Shown in pieces: positions 41,464 to 50,239 of a stretch of DNA of 64,000 nucleotides (positions are counted from its first letter, which is position 1; the number at the start of each line of letters is the position of its first letter). A program made the translations under genes and the position numbers. A model generated the notes under the pieces. That model made no database searches. It had not been told where the DNA came from and saw nothing but the letters and a program-made list of their open reading frames with translations. The DNA lies in NCBI GenBank assembly GCA_944325155.1, contig CALUYY010000003.1, forward strand, positions 1-64,000, written 5' to 3'. The stretch comes from Candidatus Gastranaerophilales bacterium (GTDB lineage Bacteria; Cyanobacteriota; Vampirovibrionia; Gastranaerophilales; Gastranaerophilaceae).

Positions 41464-43446
41464 TTATTTCCTTTTAATAATTTTTGCGATTAACACGTCT
41501 TTATCCGTTCTTATGATTTCCCAACCATATCTGTCTGCAACCGTTTTAAAAAATTCATTCAAAATATTATATTCAAGTTTAAGATAAAAGCCGGTATTTT
41601 TTGAATTTTCAATTTCGTTTATTAATTTCTCAATATTTAAAGGCGGAGGTATAACGATAATTTCATCATTTTTATTCAAATAAGAAGGAAAAGCTTTTAT
41701 TATCATATTTTTTGAATGCGGGACAATTAATGCTCCTTTATTATCCTGTTTTGAATCACAATAATAAAATTTAACAAGCCTTTTAAAATCCAATAATCTT
41801 GATTTATCTCTGTTTATATAATTTGAATAAGAAAAATAAGAAAAGATAATTAAAATTGAAAGAAAATATGCCAAAACTTTTTTCCTTATGATAAAAATGC
41901 TGAAAACCGCCAAAATTACAAAATAAGGCAGTAAAATAACAAAATAATAAGTTCTTGCAATCGGTTTTATCAAAGAAAAAAGATAAGAAAATATAAATAA
42001 GGAAAAAATCATATAAAAGCAATAATAATAAATATTAAAAAAGCTTTTGTTATCAATAAATATTTTTTTTCTTAAAAAAAGAATAAAAGAAAGAATAAAT
42101 AAAATTAAAACAATAAAAAATGCCGTCTCCCCCTGAATAAATTTTATAAAAACATCAATATAAAATTTAATATCGGGCATTAAAAATTTATTGAATTCTT
42201 TATCCAAAAGCGCATTATTCAATGCTGTCAATAAAAAATAAGGAAGAAAAGACAAAAAAGCAATAAAATGAATTATAAAAAATTTTATCCTGTTTTTATT
42301 ATCCAAAAACACCATGCCTGAAATAAAATTTGAAATTAAAACAAGAATTTCAAAATAATGAAGATTAAAAGCAAGAATTGAAAAGATAAGATATAAAATA
42401 AAGTCTTTTGTTTTTTTATATTTTATTATTTTAAATATCAAATATGAAAATATTATTGAAAATAAAATACAGAGAGAATAACTCCTTAATTCCTGGGCGG
42501 AACAAATCGAATAAATATTAATCGAATATAAAAAACAAACAATATTTATAATTAAATTTTTATTTTCAATTTCAAGATTTTCTTTTAAAAATAAATAAAT
42601 AAAATAAATTGAAAAAAGAGAAAAACAAACGGAAAGAAGCCTTATATAACAGGGTTCAAATCCGAACATAAAAGAAAAAAATCTGACAAAAATAAAAAAT
42701 AAGGGCGGATTTCCGGGATCTGAAAATGTTTTCATAAAAGGCGAATTGATATTCCCCGCTTCATACAAGCTGTATAATTCATCCGTCCAATAAAAATGCG
42801 ACAAATCGGACAATCTTAAAATTAAGGCTAAAATTAAAATCCAAATTATCGGGTTTTTCTTTAAAAAAGAAAAACCTAAATTAATTTTATCTTTGTTATG
42901 AACATAAGTTATTACCGATAAAAAAAGAAAAAATAAGGGGATAATATAAAATTTGGAATTATAAAATATTGATAAAAAGAAAGTAAAAAATTTTTTTATA
43001 ATTCCTCTGTCCGTTATATATTTTGAATTTTTATTATATTTAACGTAATCGGGAAAAAGATATCTTCCGTTTTTATCTTTTTTAAAATTTTTTATATCGG
43101 CATTTGTAAAATAAAATAATTCCCCGCCGATTGATACAACCGCTTTTTCAAACCCGTTTAAAAAAGAAATTTTATAAACTGGATAATTGTTTAATTCATA
43201 AAAATCATACTTATTATTTTTAAAATTGTTTGTTTTATTTAATTCAATATCGTTAATAAAAATTTTCGCATTTTTTGACTGCATATTTATTCTTATATCG
43301 GCATTATCACCGTTAAATAACGGAATATTTAATTTTTGTTCGTTTATGTAAAACGAAAATAAAAATGCAAAAAATGAAACAATAAGGCATAAATAAAAAA
43401 TAAAGTTTATAAAAATTTTATTTTGAAAAGCGGATTTTAACAACAT
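41464..43446 (-). CDS. GT39-like membrane glycosyltransferase (copy A)
   Basis: 660-residue paralogue of copy B with the same plan: N-terminal helix, soluble domain with RINMQSKN and YVKYNKNSKYITDRG, then many membrane helices. It keeps the acidic motif FYWTDELYSLYEA near 220 and SDPGNPPLFF near 242, and ends with a matching tail (IIRTDKDVLIAKIIKRK). Similarity runs over the whole length, so the pair arose by tandem duplication. It overlaps the GT2 gene by 29 bases and ends two bases before copy B. Confidence 0.8.
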   Translation of the reverse strand: MLLKSAFQNKIFINFIFYLCLIVSFFAFLFSFYINEQKLNIPLFNGDNADIRINMQSKNAKIFINDIELNKTNNFKNNKYDFYELNNYPVYKISFLNGFEKAVVSIGGELFYFTNADIKNFKKDKNGRYLFPDYVKYNKNSKYITDRGIIKKFFTFFLSIFYNSKFYIIPLFFLFLSVITYVHNKDKINLGFSFLKKNPIIWILILALILRLSDLSHFYWTDELYSLYEAGNINSPFMKTFSDPGNPPLFFIFVRFFSFMFGFEPCYIRLLSVCFSLFSIYFIYLFLKENLEIENKNLIINIVCFLYSINIYSICSAQELRSYSLCILFSIIFSYLIFKIIKYKKTKDFILYLIFSILAFNLHYFEILVLISNFISGMVFLDNKNRIKFFIIHFIAFLSFLPYFLLTALNNALLDKEFNKFLMPDIKFYIDVFIKFIQGETAFFIVLILFILSFILFLRKKIFIDNKSFFNIYYYCFYMIFSLFIFSYLFSLIKPIARTYYFVILLPYFVILAVFSIFIIRKKVLAYFLSILIIFSYFSYSNYINRDKSRLLDFKRLVKFYYCDSKQDNKGALIVPHSKNMIIKAFPSYLNKNDEIIVIPPPLNIEKLINEIENSKNTGFYLKLEYNILNEFFKTVADRYGWEIIRTDKDVLIAKIIKRK

Positions 43447-44119
43447 TTTTTAATGCCTCAAAAAATATATCTTTGCTCATTTTTGATTCGCCGTATTTTC
43501 TGTCGGGAAATATTATCGGAAACTCAATATATTTAAACCCTTTTTTATAAGCTTTATATTTTAATTCAATTTGAAACGAATACCCTAAAGATATTATATT
43601 ATTAAGATTAATACCTTCTAAAACTTCTTTTCTCCAGCCGTTAAAACCGCCCGTTAAATCGTTAATCGGGCAAAATAAAATAACTTTTGAATATAGTGAG
43701 CCTGCTTTTGAAATTAAATTTCTAAAAAAGCTCCAGTTTTGAACCCCGCCGCCTTTAATATTTCTTGAGCCGATAACAAAATCATATTTTTTTAAATTTT
43801 CAAGCATTAAAGGAAGATACTCCGGCTTATGGGAAAAATCCGCATCCATTTGGATAAAACGGTTAAACCCCAAATCAATTCCTTTTTTAAATCCTTCAAT
43901 ATATGCGCTTGCAAGCCCCTGTTTTTTTGTCCTTTTTAAAATATAAATTCTTTTATCCAGCATTTGATGAACAATCTCCGCCGTGCCGTCCGGGGAATTA
44001 TCATCGACGATTAAAATGTTTATATCGGGACATGTTTTAAAAATTTCATTTATTATAAATTTGATGTTTAATGCTTCGTTGTATGTAGGAATTATAACTA
44101 AAGGCTTAAAATCTTCCAT
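43418..44119 (-). CDS. GT2 polyprenyl-phosphate sugar synthase (Dpm1-like)
   Basis: Probably makes a polyprenyl-phosphate-linked hexose (mannose or glucose) on the cytoplasmic face, the donor for the two membrane glycosyltransferases that follow. The 233-residue GT2 protein has PTYNEALNI (about 11), DDNSPDGTAEIV (about 39) and the metal DxD in QMDADFSHKPEYL (about 91). The family sequence DLTGGFNGWRKEVL is near 155. It has no C-terminal membrane helices. It starts one base after nrdG and overlaps the next gene. Confidence 0.87.
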   Translation of the reverse strand: MEDFKPLVIIPTYNEALNIKFIINEIFKTCPDINILIVDDNSPDGTAEIVHQMLDKRIYILKRTKKQGLASAYIEGFKKGIDLGFNRFIQMDADFSHKPEYLPLMLENLKKYDFVIGSRNIKGGGVQNWSFFRNLISKAGSLYSKVILFCPINDLTGGFNGWRKEVLEGINLNNIISLGYSFQIELKYKAYKKGFKYIEFPIIFPDRKYGESKMSKDIFFEALKNVVKIRFSK

Positions 44120-44815
44120 TTATCTCACCATAAAAAATTCAACCGTATCACTAAATAATTTTTCCAGTTTTAAAAATTCTTCATCCTCAAATGTGGTTCT
44201 GTTTTCATAAGATTCATCCAGATGTTTTGATTTTTGAAACTTTTGAAGATAATATCTTTTGATTTTTTTCATCTCTTTAAAACTATCATTTATTTTAACA
44301 AAAGAATCAAATGTTAAAAGACCCTTAACAACCGTTGTTCTGAATTCATAGTCCGCAAACCCCCGATTTATAATGTTTAGGGATTCTTTTATATTATCGG
44401 TGTTTACCTTTCTTCTTGTAACCGTTTCATATTCATCAAACGGCGCTTTTATATCCATTGCGATATAATCAAGCATTTTATCTTTTATAAGCTTTTTTAA
44501 AATTTCGGGGTTTGTTCCGTTTGTATCAAGCTTAATTAAAAATCCCATATCTTTTATTTTTTTTATAAATTCATATAAATCTTTATGTATCGTTGGCTCT
44601 CCCCCTGAAATTACAACACCGTCAAGCTTATTTATTCTGTTTTTTAAAAACGAAAAAAATTCTTCCTCGCTAAAAGGTTTAAATACAACGGGATTTACAA
44701 TCTCGGGGTTATGACAATAAGGGCATGAGAAATTGCAGCCTTGCAAAAATACAACGGCTGCAATTTTTTTGGGATAATCTATTAAAGAACTTTTAACCAA
44801 CCCCCCGACTAACAT
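44120..44815 (-). CDS. nrdG: Anaerobic ribonucleotide reductase activating protein
   Basis: Radical-SAM enzyme that installs the glycyl radical in NrdD. The 231-residue protein has the cluster motif CNFSCPYCH (about 27-35), preceded by SLIDYPKKIAAVVFLQG. GGEPTIH (about 66) and KLDTNGTNPE near 95 are also typical. It overlaps the 3' end of nrdD by seven bases and runs directly into the GT2 gene. Confidence 0.93.
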   Translation of the reverse strand: MLVGGLVKSSLIDYPKKIAAVVFLQGCNFSCPYCHNPEIVNPVVFKPFSEEEFFSFLKNRINKLDGVVISGGEPTIHKDLYEFIKKIKDMGFLIKLDTNGTNPEILKKLIKDKMLDYIAMDIKAPFDEYETVTRRKVNTDNIKESLNIINRGFADYEFRTTVVKGLLTFDSFVKINDSFKEMKKIKRYYLQKFQKSKHLDESYENRTTFEDEEFLKLEKLFSDTVEFFMVR

Positions 44816-46956
44816 TTAATGCAATCTGTTTCCTTAATATCGGATGTTTTATGTTCAACGTCAAAATTCTTTCTGATTTCATATTCTGCGGCTTTGCCTT
44901 CGTTCCATTGTCTTACGGGTCTTATATACCCTACTATTCTTGTGAACACTTCGCAGTCTTTACCGCATTTGGGGCATTTAAAATGTTCGCCCGCAAGATA
45001 TCCGTGCTCGGGGCAGGTTGAAAATGTCGGAGAGAATGTGAAATAAGGCAGTCTGTAATTGTTGCAGATTTTTTTAACCAGATTTTTCATCGTATCAATG
45101 TCATAAATTCTCTCGCCCGCATAAATATGCAAAACCGTGCCGCCCGTATATTTTGTTTGAAGCTCATCCTGATGGTCCAAAACTTCAAAAATGTCATCGG
45201 AATAATTGACGGGCAGATGAGTTGAATTTGTATAGAAAGGTTTTGCGCCCTTTTCATAATATTCTTTATCGTTTGCAACCTTAATCGATATTAAATTCTT
45301 CTTATCGTTTTTGGCCAGTCTGTAACTTGTGCCTTCGGCGGGAGATGCTTCAAGGTTATAATTATTGCCCGTTTCTTTTTGATATTCTTTTATAACATCT
45401 CTCATATAATCCATAACTTTTATTGCAAAGGCTTTTCCTTTTTCATCTGCAATGCCGACGCCAAGAAGGTTTAAGCAGGCTTCATTCATGCCGACAAGCC
45501 CGATTGTCGAAAAATGGTTTTTCCAATAAACGCCGAAACGTTTTTTGATATCTCTTAAATAATATTTTGTATAAGGATAAAGGTCTTTATCCGTTAATTG
45601 TTCTATTATTTTTCTTTTTTCTTCAAGGCTTGTTTTTGCAATGTCCATTCTTTGCCTTAAAATTTTAAAGAATTCTTCTTCATTGTTTGCAATAAACCCT
45701 ATTTTAGGAAGGTTAACCGTAACAACGCCGATTGAACCCGTTAAGGGGTTAGACCCGAAAAGCCCGCCGCCTCTGTATTCAAGTTCCCTGTTATCTATTC
45801 TTAAACGACAGCACATGCTCCTTGCATCCTCAGGCTTCATATCGGAATTAATAAAGTTTGAAAAATAAGGAATGCCGTATTTTGCGGTCATTTCCCACAA
45901 ACCGTCCAAATCGGGATTATCCCAGTCAAAGTCTTTTGTGATGTTATATGTAGGAATAGGGAATGTAAATACCTGCCCTTGGGCGTCCCCTTCCATCATA
46001 ACTTCAAAAAAGGCTTTATTTATCATATTCATTTCTTTTTGAAATTCGCCGTAAGTTTCGTCTTTAATATCTCCGCCGACGATAACCCCTTCATTTTTAT
46101 AATAAGAAGGAACGGTTAAATCCATTGTAATATTTGTAAATGGCGTCTGGAACCCGACACGGGTCGGAACATTTAAGTTAAAAATAAATTCCTGTATTGC
46201 CTGTTTAACCTGTTCATAATTTAAGTTATCGTATCTTACAAACGGCGCAAGCAATGTGTCAAAGTTTGAAAATGCCTGTGCACCTGCGGCTTCTCCCTGC
46301 ATAGTATATAAAAAGTTTACCATCTGGCCGAGTGCGGTTCTGAAATGTTTGGCGGGTTTTGATTGAACTTTACCCTGGACACCCGTAAAGCCCTGCATTA
46401 AAAGGTCTTTTAAGTCCCACCCGACGCAATAACTTGCAACGATATTTAGGTCATGAATATGGATATCGCCGTTTAAATGAGCCTGTTTAACGTCATTTGT
46501 ATAAATTTTATTCAGCCAGTAGCTTTTTGAAACGTTTGAAGCGATGTAATTATTAAGCCCCTGGATTGAATAGCTCATATTGGAATTTTCATTAACCTGC
46601 CAATCCAGTTTTTTTAAATATTCATCAACCATATCAACGTTTGCCGATTGAACGAATTCTCTTAATTTGGAATGCTGTTCTCTGTATAAAACGTAATTTT
46701 TGGCGGTTTTTTTGTAATCCGAAGATAAAAGTACGTATTCGACAATGTCTTGAATTTCTTCAATGGAAGGAGCTCTGAAATTGCCTTGTTTTTTTTCGAC
46801 CATTTTACGGGTAATGTCTATTACCTGTCTTGTCAATTGTCTTGCGGTTTGTGCGCTAAATTCATTTGTCGTGCTTGCCGCCCTTTGGATTGCGTTTGTA
46901 ATCTTTTCGCTGTTAAAATCAACGATTTTTCCGTCTCTTTTTACTACCTGCTGCAT
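44809..46956 (-). CDS. nrdD: Anaerobic ribonucleoside-triphosphate reductase
   Basis: Oxygen-sensitive class III enzyme that reduces ribonucleotides to deoxyribonucleotides. The 715-residue protein has an N-terminal ATP-cone (about 3-95, VVKRDGKIVDFNSEKI). A catalytic core includes HIHDLNIVASYCVGWDL and FTNITMDL. The C-terminal zinc site has CPEHG and CPKCGKDCE, and the glycyl-radical loop is RIVGYIRPVRQWNEGK near 680. AAGGAGTAAAA precedes the ATG. It is the first gene after a leader of about 240 bases. Confidence 0.95.
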   Translation of the reverse strand: MQQVVKRDGKIVDFNSEKITNAIQRAASTTNEFSAQTARQLTRQVIDITRKMVEKKQGNFRAPSIEEIQDIVEYVLLSSDYKKTAKNYVLYREQHSKLREFVQSANVDMVDEYLKKLDWQVNENSNMSYSIQGLNNYIASNVSKSYWLNKIYTNDVKQAHLNGDIHIHDLNIVASYCVGWDLKDLLMQGFTGVQGKVQSKPAKHFRTALGQMVNFLYTMQGEAAGAQAFSNFDTLLAPFVRYDNLNYEQVKQAIQEFIFNLNVPTRVGFQTPFTNITMDLTVPSYYKNEGVIVGGDIKDETYGEFQKEMNMINKAFFEVMMEGDAQGQVFTFPIPTYNITKDFDWDNPDLDGLWEMTAKYGIPYFSNFINSDMKPEDARSMCCRLRIDNRELEYRGGGLFGSNPLTGSIGVVTVNLPKIGFIANNEEEFFKILRQRMDIAKTSLEEKRKIIEQLTDKDLYPYTKYYLRDIKKRFGVYWKNHFSTIGLVGMNEACLNLLGVGIADEKGKAFAIKVMDYMRDVIKEYQKETGNNYNLEASPAEGTSYRLAKNDKKNLISIKVANDKEYYEKGAKPFYTNSTHLPVNYSDDIFEVLDHQDELQTKYTGGTVLHIYAGERIYDIDTMKNLVKKICNNYRLPYFTFSPTFSTCPEHGYLAGEHFKCPKCGKDCEVFTRIVGYIRPVRQWNEGKAAEYEIRKNFDVEHKTSDIKETDCIKC

Positions 46957-47193
46957 TTTTACTCCTTACCGTACTTTTATTTTAAACTTCTCTTTGCTTT
47001 GCCGCTTTTATATGATAAAACCCCTGAATAAATTGATTTAACGGCAAAATAAAGAACTTTTAACCGTTAAACGAAATGTCTTCGGTATAGTTTTTTAAGT
47101 TATTTAATTTTTCTCAAGCAATTAATCCGTAAAATTCGGGCAATATATGTCTAAATTCAACTGTGATAAGTGTTTGACACCTTTGTGTGATTA
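46957..47193 (-). promoter_or_regulatory. Structured leader of nrdDG
   Basis: From the predicted start near 47193 to ATG 46956 no gene fits. Two perfect inverted repeats exclude each other. In one, 47064-47071 pairs with 47037-47044 (TTTAACGG/CCGTTAAA). In the other, 47042-47048 pairs with 46998-47004 (TTTGCCG/CGGCAAA). They share 47042-47044, so only one can form at a time. This is the design of a regulatory leader, but I do not recognise a known riboswitch. Confidence 0.45.
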
Positions 47194-47194
47194 G
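47162..47194. repeat. Direct repeats at the nrdDG start site
   Basis: TGTGATAAG (47162-47170) and TGTGATTAG (47186-47194) are 24 bases apart and flank ACACCTTTGTGT (47177-47188), an imperfect palindrome. They lie just downstream of the -10 box and could bind a repressor. They do not match the NrdR box as I know it. Confidence 0.4.
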
Positions 47195-47199
47195 CATTA

Positions 47200-47229
47200 A
47201 TTGTAACCCCCGTAACATATTTATGTCAA
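47200..47229 (-). promoter_or_regulatory. nrdDG promoter
   Basis: On the minus strand a perfect TTGACA (47224-47229), 18 bases and TACAAT (47200-47205). Confidence 0.7.
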
Positions 47230-47578
47230 TAAAATAAAAAATAAATACACCTTTTAAATGATACGTTTAGTTTGATATTATGGGATAATCACTTGTTTTA
47301 ATATTTCTTCATTCCGTTAAAATTGTTAAAAGCAAAAAACCTTATATATACTTATTATATAGACCTCTAAAACCCCTTTTGTTGTTACCCGTTTTTGTTT
47401 TAATCATAATTTTTAATCCTGAATAAAAAGCTTAAATTTGCTTTTAAAAGTAATAGTTTTAAAGTATTTTTTAACAAAACTTATTCTTTTATTGTTTTAT
47501 ATCTTTTTTATATGTCAGAAACGCTCTTGTTGTAAATAATTGTTTAAAAAGAATTTCTTTTTTTTATTAAGTGATAAA
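47230..47578. other. AT-rich intergenic region without a gene
   Basis: About 350 bases between the nrdDG promoter and the oxidoreductase operon. I see no ORF, RNA gene or strong hairpin. It contains a short TATATA-type inverted repeat near 47343-47361. The promoter of the plus-strand operon must be here but no box pair stands out. Confidence 0.6.
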
Positions 47579-47797
47579 ATGTTAGTTATGCCAAGAATAA
47601 TTATAGACAGTGAAAAGTGTAAAAGCTGCGGCATTTGCATGGCAACATGCCCGAATAAGCTTATAAAATTTTCATCCCAAACAAACAAACAGGGGATGAT
47701 ATATGCGGAATTTAAAGACGAAGAAAATAAATGCACGGGCTGTGCGCTTTGCGCAATATCATGCCCCGAAATTGCAATTAAAGAGGTTATAAGGTAA
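47579..47797 (+). CDS. Ferredoxin subunit of 2-oxoacid:ferredoxin oxidoreductase
   Basis: Delta-type subunit with two [4Fe-4S] clusters, carrying electrons from the pyruvate- or branched-chain-type oxidoreductase. The 72-residue form starts MLVMPRIIIDSEKC and has CKSCGICMATCP and CTGCALCAISCP. The frame extends to 47540, but that adds hydrophobic residues unlike a ferredoxin. ATG 47588 is an alternative; neither has a strong ribosome site. Its stop abuts the GTG of the next gene. Confidence 0.88.
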   Translation: MLVMPRIIIDSEKCKSCGICMATCPNKLIKFSSQTNKQGMIYAEFKDEENKCTGCALCAISCPEIAIKEVIR

Positions 47798-48871
47798 GTG
47801 GGAGAAAAAGTTTTAATAAAAGGTAATCTTGCTATTGCCAGAGCGGCGATTGATGCGGGGCTTGAGTGCTACTTTGCATATCCGATAACGCCGCAGAATG
47901 AAATCGGCGAATTTATGAGCGATAAAATGCCTTCGCTCGGCAAAACCTATATTAACGCCGAATCCGAACTTGCCGCAATTAATATGGTAATCGGAGCATG
48001 CTCAACCGGAACAAAAGCGATGACAAGTTCATCATCATGTGCCATTGCACTTATGCAGGAAGCAATTTCGGCTATGGCAACGGCAGAAATTCCGGGCGTC
48101 ATAATATCCGTTATGAGATCCGGCCCCGGACTCGGCAACATCACCCCCTCTCAGGGCGATTATTTTCAAGCGACAAAAGGCGGCGGAAACGGAGATTACA
48201 GAACAATTGTTCTTGCGCCTTCAACAATAGATGAAGCGGTCGAATATACCCACAGAGTTTTTCATCTTGCCTGGAAATACAGAAACCCTGCTATGCTTTT
48301 AGCGGACGGTATTTTAGGGCAGATGATGGAACCGGTTGAATTTAAACACTATGATTTCGGAAAAATTGATTCTAAAGACTGGGAATTAGACGGAGTCGGC
48401 GAAAAAGAAAACAAACGCCCGCCGAGAAAGCTTGTATCTCTGCATATGGGCGGAGATGATTTAATCGTTTTAAACGGAAAACTTCAGAAAAAATATGACG
48501 AAATAGAAAAAAATGAAGTTTTATACGAAGAATTTATGCTTGATGATGCGGAGATTATGATAACCGCCTTCGGCACGGTTGCAAGAGTTGCAAAAAGCGC
48601 CATTACGGCACTAAGAGAACAAGGCATTAAAATAGGATTATTAAGACCGATTACTCTCTGGCCCTTCCCTAAAGAAGCGGTAAACAAAAGGGCAAAACAG
48701 GTCAAATATATTCTTGATGTCGAGATGAACGAAGGACAAATGGCGGAAGATGTCCTTGCAAGCATAAACTGCGAAGTAGAATTTGACAAATTAACAAAAC
48801 TCGGCGGAGAATTTGTTAAAGCAAACGATATAATAAAAAAAGTTACGGAAAAAGTTCTATGCCTGAATTAA
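47798..48871 (+). CDS. 2-oxoacid:ferredoxin oxidoreductase alpha subunit (VorB/KorA-like)
   Basis: Carries the pyrimidine-binding and transketolase-C-like domains of the enzyme that oxidises a 2-oxoacid to acyl-CoA with ferredoxin. The 357-residue protein starts at GTG 47798 directly after the ferredoxin stop. Conserved features are YPITPQNEI (about 29), AESELAAINMVIGA (about 54) and SGPGLGNITPSQGDYFQA (about 108), with RPITLWPFP near 285. The pattern resembles VorB (branched-chain) more than pyruvate enzymes, but substrate cannot be fixed from sequence alone. Confidence 0.9.
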   Translation: MGEKVLIKGNLAIARAAIDAGLECYFAYPITPQNEIGEFMSDKMPSLGKTYINAESELAAINMVIGACSTGTKAMTSSSSCAIALMQEAISAMATAEIPGVIISVMRSGPGLGNITPSQGDYFQATKGGGNGDYRTIVLAPSTIDEAVEYTHRVFHLAWKYRNPAMLLADGILGQMMEPVEFKHYDFGKIDSKDWELDGVGEKENKRPPRKLVSLHMGGDDLIVLNGKLQKKYDEIEKNEVLYEEFMLDDAEIMITAFGTVARVAKSAITALREQGIKIGLLRPITLWPFPKEAVNKRAKQVKYILDVEMNEGQMAEDVLASINCEVEFDKLTKLGGEFVKANDIIKKVTEKVLCLN

Positions 48872-49629
48872 CGGAAGAAAAGGCCGTGTTTAAACGGCCC
48901 GACACAATAAAAAAAGATTATGAATATACATTTTGCCCGGGCTGCGGCCATGGTATCGTGTTAAGACTTATAGCGGAATGTATTGACGAACTTAATGTTC
49001 AAAAAGATACAATAGCCGTTGCATCCGTCGGGTGTTCAATTTGTCTTGAAAAATATTTCGATCTTGATGTTGTAGGCTCTTCCCACGGCAGAGCCCCATG
49101 TGTTGCAACGGGGGTAAAGCGTGCAAAACCGAATAAAGTTGTTTTCACTTATCAGGGCGACGGCGATGCGGCGACAATCGGCATGAACGAAACAATTCAC
49201 ACAGCATGCAGAGGCGAAAATATTACCGTTATTTGTATAAATAATGCAAATTTCGGCATGACGGGCGGTCAGGCAAGCGCAACAAGTATTTTAGGGCAAA
49301 AAACAACAACGACGCCCCACGGCAGAGACCCAAAAATGTTCGGATATCCGCTTAAAATATCCGAAATGGTTGCTTTATGCGACGGTGCGGCATATGTTAC
49401 AAGGCAGGGAATATACAGCCCCAAAAGCATAATAAAAACAAAAAAAGCAATAAAAAGAGCTTTTGAAAACCAGATTTTAAAACTCGGGCTCAGTTTTGTC
49501 GAAGTTTTATGCACATGCCCCACGGGCTGGAAAATGACACCCGTTAATGCCATGAAATATATTGAAGAAGAAATTACAAAAACACACAAGCTGGGAGTTT
49601 TTAAGGATATCAGGGGAGATGAAAAATAA
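48859..49629 (+). CDS. 2-oxoacid:ferredoxin oxidoreductase beta subunit
   Basis: Thiamine-diphosphate-binding subunit of 256 residues. Motifs include FCPGCGHGI (about 25-33) and GRAPCVATGVKRA (about 76). The TPP/Mg site is TYQGDGDAATIG (about 95) with NNANFGMTGGQASATS near 128, and CPTGWKMTP lies near 216. It overlaps the alpha gene by 13 bases and the gamma gene by 11, so the subunits are made in a fixed ratio. Confidence 0.93.
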   Translation: MPELTEEKAVFKRPDTIKKDYEYTFCPGCGHGIVLRLIAECIDELNVQKDTIAVASVGCSICLEKYFDLDVVGSSHGRAPCVATGVKRAKPNKVVFTYQGDGDAATIGMNETIHTACRGENITVICINNANFGMTGGQASATSILGQKTTTTPHGRDPKMFGYPLKISEMVALCDGAAYVTRQGIYSPKSIIKTKKAIKRAFENQILKLGLSFVEVLCTCPTGWKMTPVNAMKYIEEEITKTHKLGVFKDIRGDEK

Positions 49630-50161
49630 ACAGCACAACATTATAGTATCAGGTTTCGGCGGACAGGGGGTTTTGTTTTTGGGAACAATTCTATGTCATG
49701 CCGCCATTATCGAAGGTAAAAATACAACCTGGATACCGAGCTACGGCGCCGAAATGAGAGGCGGAAGCGCAAACTGCTATGTTATAGTATCTGAAGATGA
49801 AATTGCTTCTCCCATATTTGATACGGCAGATTACGGCATTTTCTTAAGCAAACAGGCAATGAACAAATTTGAAACCGTTTTGAATAAAAAAGGTCTTATA
49901 ATTGCCGATTCATCCTTCACGGGAACAAATAAAAAAAGAATTGATATTGAATATTTATTCAAACCCTTTAACGATTTAATCCATGAAAAAAATTCAAAAC
50001 TGCTTTTAAATATTGTGGTGCTGGGTGCAATGATTAAAAAAACGGGTTTATTTATGAAAGAAAGCGTAATAAAAGCGCTTAAACAGGTTTCATCAATGAA
50101 GCGCCCCGAATTTTTGGATTTAAACATACAATCTTTTGAATACGGATATTCTCTTTTATAA
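49619..50161 (+). CDS. 2-oxoacid:ferredoxin oxidoreductase gamma subunit
   Basis: Gamma subunit of 180 residues, with the typical GFGGQGVLFLG near residue 12. PSYGAEMRGGSANCYVIVS lies near 40 and a C-terminal helical region follows. The frame reaches 49562 inside the beta gene, but ATG 49619 overlaps the beta stop neatly and gives the family N-terminus. It is the last gene of the operon. Confidence 0.9.
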   Translation: MKNKQHNIIVSGFGGQGVLFLGTILCHAAIIEGKNTTWIPSYGAEMRGGSANCYVIVSEDEIASPIFDTADYGIFLSKQAMNKFETVLNKKGLIIADSSFTGTNKKRIDIEYLFKPFNDLIHEKNSKLLLNIVVLGAMIKKTGLFMKESVIKALKQVSSMKRPEFLDLNIQSFEYGYSLL

Positions 50162-50192
50162 AAAATAGCGGCACAAAATTTGTGCCGCTATT
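50161..50192 (-). terminator. Intrinsic terminator for the minus-strand unknown gene
   Basis: AATAGCGGCACAAA (50164-50177) and TTTGTGCCGCTATT (50179-50192) form a long stem. A run of T follows only on the minus strand, so it mainly ends the gene at 50240-50995. Confidence 0.8.
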
Positions 50193-50239
50193 AAAAGGAT
50201 TAGTAATTTTATTTATATCGGTTTAGTTGTATTTAAAAA

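Noticed and set aside
47162-47194. NrdR boxes at nrdDG
   Set aside because: The repeats lack the 16-base palindromic spacing of the NrdR consensus as I know it, so they are reported only as unnamed repeats.
47540-47578. Longer N-terminus of the ferredoxin subunit
   Set aside because: The extra residues are a Phe/Lys-rich run unlike ferredoxins and overlap the expected leader.
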